Shown piece by piece: positions 58,840 through 64,000 of a stretch of DNA of 64,000 nucleotides. Each line of letters opens with the position of its first letter. The first letter of the stretch is position 1. The translations under genes were made by a program, and so were the position numbers. This DNA is from an uncultured Roseateles sp. (GTDB lineage Bacteria > Pseudomonadota > Gammaproteobacteria > Burkholderiales > Burkholderiaceae_C). The stretch is from the NCBI RefSeq assembly GCF_913777145.1, contig NZ_CAJYPS010000023.1:124001-188000 (forward strand), given 5' to 3'. The notes under the pieces were generated by a model that was not told the origin of the DNA, ran no database searches, and was given only the letters and a program-made list of their open reading frames with translations.

Positions 58840-59351
58840 GCGGCCGGCTCCAGCGCCAGCAGCCACAGGCGCAGAGCGAACTCGAGCTGGAAGTAGTCGG
58901 GCTCCATGTGCTGGCACAGCTGGTAGAAGGCCTTGTTGTGCTCCAGCTCCTTCAGGTGGGCCAGCTCGTGCACGACGATGGTCCGCAGCAGCGCGGCCGG
59001 CGCGTCCTTGAACAGGCTGGCGACACGGATCTCGCGGCGCATCTTGAGCCGCGCCCCCTGCACCTGGGTGCGCCGCGTATGCGTGCCCAGCGCGTGCTGG
59101 ATCACGCGCAGCCGCGCGTCGTAGCCCACATGCTGCAGCGGCTCGGCCTTGCGCAGGTAGCGGGTCTTGAGCGCCTGCACGTAGTCGTAAAGCGCTGCAT
59201 CGTCGCGCACCTGGTGGGCCTCGTCGTGGCGGCGGCGCAGCACCGGCATCAGCTCGCCGGCGCGCCACAGCGCGTCGGCCTGCTGCACCAGCGGCTCGGG
59301 GTAGCCGGCCAGCACGCGCTGGGCCGGGCTGGCAACATGGGGCGATGTCAT
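58836..59351 (-). CDS. YgjP-like (M48-family) metallopeptidase domain protein
   Basis: 171 residues. The zinc site is HELAHLKELEHNKAFY: His128, Glu129 and His132 of HExxH, with the downstream His and acidic residue of YgjP/DUF45 proteins. LQHVGYDARLRVIQHAL and MRREIRVASLFKDAP precede it. These metal-dependent proteases of unknown substrate often lie next to DNA-repair genes. The ATG at 59351 shares 7 bp with the divergent ferredoxin start. It is coupled to dusC. Confidence 0.88.
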   Translation of the reverse strand: MTSPHVASPAQRVLAGYPEPLVQQADALWRAGELMPVLRRRHDEAHQVRDDAALYDYVQALKTRYLRKAEPLQHVGYDARLRVIQHALGTHTRRTQVQGARLKMRREIRVASLFKDAPAALLRTIVVHELAHLKELEHNKAFYQLCQHMEPDYFQLEFALRLWLLALEPAA

Positions 59352-59647
59352 CTGAGACTTATTCGATTCTGTGGCTGCCCACCGGGCAGCGCTTTGACTG
59401 CGCAAGCAACCAGACGCTGCTGCTGGCGGGGCTGGCCGCCGGCGTCGCACTGCCCTGGTCCTGCCGCACCGGCACCTGCCGCACCTGTTTGGCGCGGCGG
59501 GTCAGCGGCAGCAGCGAGCACCGCATCCCCTGGCCGGGCCTGAGCGCGGAGGAGAAGACCGAGGGCCTGATCCTGCCCTGCGTGGCCGAGCCGCGCAGCG
59601 CGCTGACGCTGGCGCCGCCGGACGCGGTCGAGAGGCCATGGCCGTGA
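59345..59647 (+). CDS. Plant-type [2Fe-2S] ferredoxin
   Basis: 100 residues, one 2Fe-2S domain. The cluster ligands are Cys40, Cys45 and Cys48 (SCRTGTCRTC) and Cys79 (LPCVAEP), with the expected CX4CX2C...C spacing. It transfers electrons in an oxygenase or biosynthetic system that is not visible nearby. Its start ATG at 59345 overlaps the start of the divergent YgjP-like gene by 7 bp, so its promoter must lie inside that gene. Confidence 0.92.
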   Translation: MSSETYSILWLPTGQRFDCASNQTLLLAGLAAGVALPWSCRTGTCRTCLARRVSGSSEHRIPWPGLSAEEKTEGLILPCVAEPRSALTLAPPDAVERPWP

Positions 59648-59767
59648 TACGGCGTGTCGGCTTCAGCGCAGCATTTCACGGCTAGGACCTGCGCTGTCAA
59701 CACATGGTTATGGAAAGCGGCGAGCATCGCGCTTTTATAAGAAATCGCCGAAAGGCAGGGTGTATCA

Positions 59768-61309
59768 ATGCTCAAGCTGAACCAATGGAAGCTGCGAACG
59801 CGCGTGCTGACCGGTTTCGCGCTGGTGATGGTGTTGCTGACCGTGGCCTCCATCGTGGGCATGCTGCGGGTGTCCGCACTGGGTGAGCGCATCGACCATC
59901 TGGTGGAAGCCGACATGCGCACGCTCGAGCTGTCGCGCCAGTGGGGCGGCCTGACCGAAGGCAACATCCTGCGCCGCATTGTCGCGCTGGTTGTGGAAGA
60001 CGAGGACTTTGTGAAGGGCTTCACGGCCCGTTCCAAGGACATCTCCGCCCGCATCGACAAGATCCAGGAAGAGCTGGGCAAGCTCAAGCAGGATCCGGAA
60101 TCCGAGCGCCTGATAGAAGCCATCAACGAGGGCCGCAAGCAATATCAGGCGGCACGCGAGGTGGTCGTGAAGGCCAAGGCCGCCGGCGAGAACGTCCATG
60201 TGCGCGCGGTCAAGGAGTTGCTGCCCGCGATGGAGCGCTACCTGGCCAACATAGATGCCTACGCCGACCACACCCGCACGCTGCTGCAGACGGCCCGCGC
60301 CGACGCCCAGCAGCAGGTGGCCCAGGCCCGCCAGGTGGTCATCGTGCTGCTGTTGATCGCGCTCGCACTGGGCGTGGTGATCGCCAACGTGATCACGCGC
60401 TCGGTCACGCAGCCGCTGAGCCAGGCCCAGGACCTCAGCAGCAGCATCGCCGAGGGCGACCTGCGCCGCTCCGTGCAGGTCAGCGGCACCGATGAGCTGG
60501 CCACGCTGAACCGCGCCCTGTCCGACATGCAGCAGCGCCTGGCCCACACCATTGCCGGCGTGCGCGGCGCCGCCGAGCAGGTTCAGGTGGCGGCAGCCGA
60601 GATCGCCACGGGCAACTCCGATCTGTCTCAGCGCACCGAGAACGCCGCGGCCAGCCTGGAGGAGACCGGCGCCGCGATGGCGCAGCTCAGCGAGAGCGTG
60701 CGACTGAATGCCGACTCGGCCCAGGAGGCCAATGGCCTGGCCCAGACGGCCTCGCAGGTGGCGGACCGCGGCGGTGCGATGGTGGAGCAGGTGATCACGA
60801 CGATGAACGACATCCAGCAGTCGTCCAGCAAGATCGCCGACATCATCGGCGTCATCGACGGCATTGCGTTCCAGACCAACATCCTGGCCTTGAATGCAGC
60901 GGTGGAAGCCGCACGCGCCGGCGAGCAGGGCCGCGGCTTTGCGGTGGTGGCCGGCGAGGTGCGCTCGCTGGCTCAGCGCTCAGCGCAGGCGGCCCGCGAG
61001 ATCAAGACGCTGATCTCGGCCTCGGTGGAGCGCGTCGACGGCGGCAGCCGCCTGGTCAGCGACACGGGGGAAACCATGCGCGAGGTGGTGGCGAGCGTTC
61101 AGCGCGTGAGCCGCATCATCAACGAGATCTCCGCGGCCAGCGCAAACCAGGCCACCACGCTGGGCGAGATCGGCCAGGCGGTGCAGCAACTGGATCAGAT
61201 GACCCAGCAGAACGCCGCACTGGTCGAGCAGTCGGCCGCCGCCGCCGAGAGCCTTAGGGAGCAATCGGCGGAGCTGGTGAAGTCGGTCTCGGGCTTCCGC
61301 CTGAACTGA
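59768..61309 (+). CDS. Methyl-accepting chemotaxis protein
   Basis: 513 residues in the same layout as the receptor at 46218. TM1 (about 12-32), a helical periplasmic ligand domain (33-190), TM2 ([23 protein letters not shown]), HAMP, and a complete hairpin tip ([44 protein letters not shown]). It ends VSGFRLN, without a CheR/CheB tether. A GGCAGGG element serves as the ribosome-binding site. The two receptors are paralogues with different ligand domains. Confidence 0.95.
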   Translation: MLKLNQWKLRTRVLTGFALVMVLLTVASIVGMLRVSALGERIDHLVEADMRTLELSRQWGGLTEGNILRRIVALVVEDEDFVKGFTARSKDISARIDKIQEELGKLKQDPESERLIEAINEGRKQYQAAREVVVKAKAAGENVHVRAVKELLPAMERYLANIDAYADHTRTLLQTARADAQQQVAQARQVVIVLLLIALALGVVIANVITRSVTQPLSQAQDLSSSIAEGDLRRSVQVSGTDELATLNRALSDMQQRLAHTIAGVRGAAEQVQVAAAEIATGNSDLSQRTENAAASLEETGAAMAQLSESVRLNADSAQEANGLAQTASQVADRGGAMVEQVITTMNDIQQSSSKIADIIGVIDGIAFQTNILALNAAVEAARAGEQGRGFAVVAGEVRSLAQRSAQAAREIKTLISASVERVDGGSRLVSDTGETMREVVASVQRVSRIINEISAASANQATTLGEIGQAVQQLDQMTQQNAALVEQSAAAAESLREQSAELVKSVSGFRLN

Positions 61310-61333
61310 ACCCAGCCCCGGTCCGGATGCAGC

Positions 61334-61356
61334 AAGGCCCCGCCATGCGGGGCCTT
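61334..61356. terminator. Bidirectional hairpin between convergent genes
   Basis: Perfect 10-bp stem AAGGCCCCGC / GCGGGGCCTT with loop CAT, between the chemoreceptor stop and the minE stop. The T-rich tail is weak on both sides, but the placement and the AA...TT ends suggest a shared terminator. Confidence 0.65.
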
Positions 61357-61382
61357 GTCGCGAGAGGCCGTGCCGCCTGTCA

Positions 61383-61649
61383 TCAACGACCGGGCCCGGT
61401 CTCCGGCAATTCGATCTTGACCTCCAGCACCTCCAGGTCGCCCTGGCGCTCCATGTGGACCTTGATGTCGTCGGAGTTGATCTGCACGTACTTGCTGATC
61501 ACCGCGACCAGTTCGCGCTGCAGCTGCGGCAGGTAGTCGGGGCTGGAACTGCGGCCGTTGCGCTCGTGCGCGAGGATGAGCTGCAGCCGCTCCTTCGCGA
61601 CGCTGGCCGAGCTTTTCTTCTCGCCGAGGAAGAAGTTCAGGAATCCCAT
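61383..61649 (-). CDS. minE: Cell division topological specificity factor MinE
   Basis: 88 residues, typical length. The N-terminal amphipathic membrane-targeting helix and MinD-contact region are [32 protein letters not shown], with a dimerisation domain ([19 protein letters not shown]) after it. It stimulates MinD ATPase and positions the division site at midcell. Last gene of minCDE, 13 bp after minD. Confidence 0.98.
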   Translation of the reverse strand: MGFLNFFLGEKKSSASVAKERLQLILAHERNGRSSSPDYLPQLQRELVAVISKYVQINSDDIKVHMERQGDLEVLEVKIELPETGPGR

Positions 61650-61662
61650 CGCCAGGCCTCCT

Positions 61663-62478
61663 TCACTTGTTGCCGAACACGCGCTTGAACCAGCTCTGCT
61701 TCACCGCCTCGGTGAAGCGCATGGGCTTGTCCTCGCCGAGGAAGCGCGCGACCACGTCCTTGTAGGCCTCGGACACATCCGTGCCGTTCAGGTGGATGGC
61801 CGGCGTGCCCTGGTTGGACGCCTGCAGCACGCTCTCGCTCTCCGGAATCACACCGATCAGCGGCGTGCGCAGGATCTCGTGGATGTCGTCCAGGCTCAGC
61901 ATCTGGCCGCCCTCCACGCGATTGGGGTTGTAGCGCGTGATCAGCAGGTGCTCCTTGACCGGCTCCTGGCCTTCGATCGCGCGCTTGGTCTTGCTGCTGA
62001 GCATGCCCAGGATGCGGTCGGAGTCACGCACCGAGGACACCTCGGGGTTGGTCACCACCAAGGCCTCGTCGGCGTAGTGCATGGCCATCAGCGCGCCGGT
62101 CTCGATGCCGGCCGGCGAGTCGCAGACGATGTAGTCGAACTCCATCTCCTTGAGCTCGGCCAGCACACGCTCCACGCCCTCCTGCTTGAGCGCGTCCTTG
62201 TCGCGGGTCTGCGAGGCGGCCAGGATGTAGAGCTTGTCCAGCTGCTTGTCCTTGATCAGCGCCTGGGTCAACTTGATCTCGTCGTTGATGACGTTGATCA
62301 GGTCGTACACCACGCGGCGCTCCACGCCCATGATGAGGTCGAGGTTGCGCAGGCCGACGTCGAAGTCGATCACGCAGGTCTTGAAGCCGCGCATCGCGAG
62401 GCCGGTGGCGAAGCTCGCGCTGGTGGTGGTCTTGCCGACCCCGCCCTTGCCCGAGGTGACGACGACGATCTTGGTCAT
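61663..62478 (-). CDS. minD: Septum site-determining protein MinD
   Basis: 271 residues. The deviant Walker A is [13 protein letters not shown], with [15 protein letters not shown] and [13 protein letters not shown]-terminal amphipathic membrane-targeting helix ends the protein ([17 protein letters not shown]). It is the membrane ATPase that recruits MinC and oscillates with MinE. ATG 62478 (MTKIVVV) is the standard start. Confidence 0.98.
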   Translation of the reverse strand: MTKIVVVTSGKGGVGKTTTSASFATGLAMRGFKTCVIDFDVGLRNLDLIMGVERRVVYDLINVINDEIKLTQALIKDKQLDKLYILAASQTRDKDALKQEGVERVLAELKEMEFDYIVCDSPAGIETGALMAMHYADEALVVTNPEVSSVRDSDRILGMLSSKTKRAIEGQEPVKEHLLITRYNPNRVEGGQMLSLDDIHEILRTPLIGVIPESESVLQASNQGTPAIHLNGTDVSEAYKDVVARFLGEDKPMRFTEAVKQSWFKRVFGNK

Positions 62479-62507
62479 CTGCGTGTTCCTTGCTCGAATC
62501 TTCGTGA

Positions 62508-63335
62508 TCAACGCTGCAGGGGCTGCAGCAGCATTTTTTCGCCGTCCAGGTAGACCTGGGCGGGCTTGCCGGCCACGTCGGCCGGCAGCGGGTTCTCGGC
62601 CGTGCGGTAGATGCCGGCCACGGCCAGCAGCTCCGCCTCCAGGCTTTGCGCATAGATGCGCGCCGTCGTGTCGCCACGCGCGCCGGCAATGGCCTTGCCG
62701 CGCAGCGGCGCATACACATGGATGCTGCCGTCGGCGATCACCTCGGCGCCGTGGTTCACCAGCGCCAGCACCACCAGATCGCCGCCCTTGGCATAGATCT
62801 GCTGACCGGAGCGCAGCGGCTTGTCGATGACCAGCGTGGGCGCCGGCGCCGCGGGCTTCTCGATGATCTTCTCGACCACCACCTCCCGCACGACCTCGCG
62901 CACCACCTCCTGCACCCGTTCCGCCGGCTCTGTGGCCGCGCGCTCGGGCTCGTCGGCCGCATCGGCCAGGCCCAGCGCCTGCGCCTGCTGCAACTCCTCG
63001 GGCGTGGCACCGGCCACCGCCACCGGCTGCAGCTGGCTGGCGCGCAGCAGTTCCACCACGGCCGACAGGTCCAGCGCCGCCGCAGCGTCCAGTGCCAGCG
63101 CGGCCTGGCCCTGGGCCGGCGCCGCCTGGATGTCGCGCGGCAGTTGCGACAGGTCGATGACCACCGGCTCATGCTCGAAGGCCGGCCCTTCGGCGCCGAC
63201 GCGCTGGGCCCAGTCGGCACGCAACTCGGCCAGGTCGCGGCTGTGCAGCACCAGGCCCAGCAGACTCAGATGGCGCGACTTCAACTCGAAACTGCGCGAG
63301 CCGTTCTTGCGCCCGCCGTTGCTTTGATCCGCCAT
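62508..63335 (-). CDS. minC: Septum site-determining protein MinC
   Basis: 275 residues. The N-terminal FtsZ-antagonist domain (about 15-115) begins [21 protein letters not shown] low-complexity linker with Arg/Glu/Val repeats follows ([19 protein letters not shown]). The C-terminal MinD-binding beta-helix domain (about 160-275) has [49 protein letters not shown]. It inhibits FtsZ ring assembly at the poles. First gene of the operon, so its promoter is in the 63.3-63.6 kb region. Confidence 0.97.
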   Translation of the reverse strand: MADQSNGGRKNGSRSFELKSRHLSLLGLVLHSRDLAELRADWAQRVGAEGPAFEHEPVVIDLSQLPRDIQAAPAQGQAALALDAAAALDLSAVVELLRASQLQPVAVAGATPEELQQAQALGLADAADEPERAATEPAERVQEVVREVVREVVVEKIIEKPAAPAPTLVIDKPLRSGQQIYAKGGDLVVLALVNHGAEVIADGSIHVYAPLRGKAIAGARGDTTARIYAQSLEAELLAVAGIYRTAENPLPADVAGKPAQVYLDGEKMLLQPLQR

Positions 63336-63979
63336 CTGCCCTGTGCCTGCCTTTAAAAGGCCGCGAGTTTAGCCGCCCGGCCCGGCGACCCCGACCTGGG
63401 GCCCACCCCAGAGCGCGCGTCGGAACCGCCCCGTAGCGCCTCAAAAAGCGGCAGCCCAGCGTCGACGCCCGCGGATCAAGCACTTAGGCCGCCTGTGTGC
63501 AGGCCACCCACAGACTTATCCACAGACGGCGGGGAAAACCGGAGGCACACGGCGTGACATCGGTCCGCCGGGCGTCGACTTATCCCCAAAAATCACCTCC
63601 GTCAAGCCCTTGCAGACTCGCCCGCCACGCCCCGAGCACCCACGCCAAGCTCACGGCTAAGTCGTTGATTTATATAGAGCGTCGGCGATTGCTCAGAAAT
63701 TGGGCAATCTAAGCAGAGGCCGATGGCACAAGGGTTTGGCGGCGATGGACAGGGCTTCTCCACAAAGTTTTCCACAGCCTCGGTGGATAGTCTTTCGGTG
63801 CGTTACGAATCAGTGACTTAGCGCCCATCCTTGAGAAGTTGTAGAGCTTTATCGTCCAAATGGCCTAGGCAAATCCAGGCCTGGGGACATCCCGGACCGG
63901 GATCGCCATCACCGGCGGGCGGACACCCGGTGGCGGGCAAAACTAGAATCCGCGGTTTCGTTCCGTCCCAAGCCGCGCC
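63336..63979. promoter_or_regulatory. 644-bp non-coding region with DnaA-box-like cluster
   Basis: No gene is supported. It carries DnaA-box-like 9-mers on the plus strand: TTATCCACA (63516, perfect consensus), TTATCCCCA (63580), TTCTCCACA (63756) and TTTTCCACA (63768), plus a partial reverse site TGGATAG at 63784. Between them is an A+T-rich patch (63659-63712) with a stem GATTGC / GCAATC (63687-63709). This may be a DnaA-regulated minC or downstream-gene promoter, a titration site, or an origin-like region. TAGAAT (63944-63949) is a possible -10 for the right-edge gene. Confidence 0.55.
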
Positions 63980-64000
63980 ATGCCCCGCCAGCTCTTTGTC
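63980..64000 (+). CDS. metG: Partial gene, probably methionyl-tRNA synthetase
   Basis: Only MPRQLFV is visible before the window ends. The bacterial methionyl-tRNA synthetase in Burkholderiales begins with a very similar M-x-R-x-L/I-F-V-T-T-A-L-P sequence, so metG is the best guess from seven residues plus the long upstream promoter region. No strong ribosome-binding site is seen. Treat it as tentative. Confidence 0.4.

Noticed and set aside
63497..63712. A 71-codon open frame in the region upstream of minC
   Set aside because: It runs over the DnaA-box-like sites, has no ribosome-binding site and resembles no protein; the region looks regulatory.

Overview
The window is about 70 percent G+C, densely coded and syntenic with the Burkholderiales. 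The block yebC-purD-acyltransferase-hemF-nadD-rsfS-rlmH-maf-rng followed by tolB-pal-cpoB-tcdA, the minCDE operon, a PEP-CTERM protein, many c-di-GMP and chemotaxis proteins and frequent Tat leaders point to a free-living Betaproteobacterium of the Rubrivivax/Leptothrix/Roseateles group. That placement is inference from gene content; no 16S gene is present. I see no phage, integrase, insertion sequence or CRISPR array, so this looks like core chromosome with an accessory flavour in places.

Layout. 1-7.4 kb: a left-edge partial gene, a membrane-anchored AraC-type regulator coupled to a ZIP metal transporter, a Tat-exported dienelactone hydrolase, an exopolyphosphatase-family enzyme, a peptide-type ABC binding protein and an HD-GYP phosphodiesterase. 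7.5-19.2 kb: a diheme cytochrome c4 facing a rightward run (MoxR ATPase, small membrane protein, acetyltransferase, S9 peptidase, VWA protein, TamA, TamB). 19.19-19.50 kb: four tandem 77-bp hairpin units between convergent genes. 19.5-32.9 kb: a large propeller sensor kinase, an acyltransferase, a Tat-type haloperoxidase-like hydrolase, a diguanylate cyclase, tRNA-Arg, an OmpV/MipA protein, a sterol desaturase-like protein, a thioredoxin-like protein, a BASS transporter with a divergent LysR regulator and a second HD-GYP protein.

33.1-44.5 kb: two tRNA-Lys genes, then the long leftward housekeeping block for cell-envelope integrity (Tol-Pal), ribosome and tRNA maintenance (RsfS, RlmH, TcdA), NAD, heme and purine synthesis, and RNase G. 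44.5-51.9 kb: a HerA-like ATPase, a chemoreceptor, GlnS, a GAF-GGDEF protein and a periplasmic binding protein. 52-59.6 kb: DbpA helicase, the PEP-CTERM protein, YciH, a DPP-IV-like peptidase, an isochorismatase-like hydrolase, DusC, a YgjP-like metalloprotease and a ferredoxin. 59.8-64 kb: a second chemoreceptor, MinE-MinD-MinC, then about 640 bp of non-coding DNA carrying DnaA-box-like sites, and a right-edge partial gene, probably metG.

The most unusual signals are the 4 x 77-bp array after tamB, whose stems keep pairing although their sequences differ; the DnaA-box cluster upstream of minC; the histone-H1-like tail on RsfS; the lipobox on TamA; and a hydrolase with two well-supported starts, one with and one without a Tat leader.
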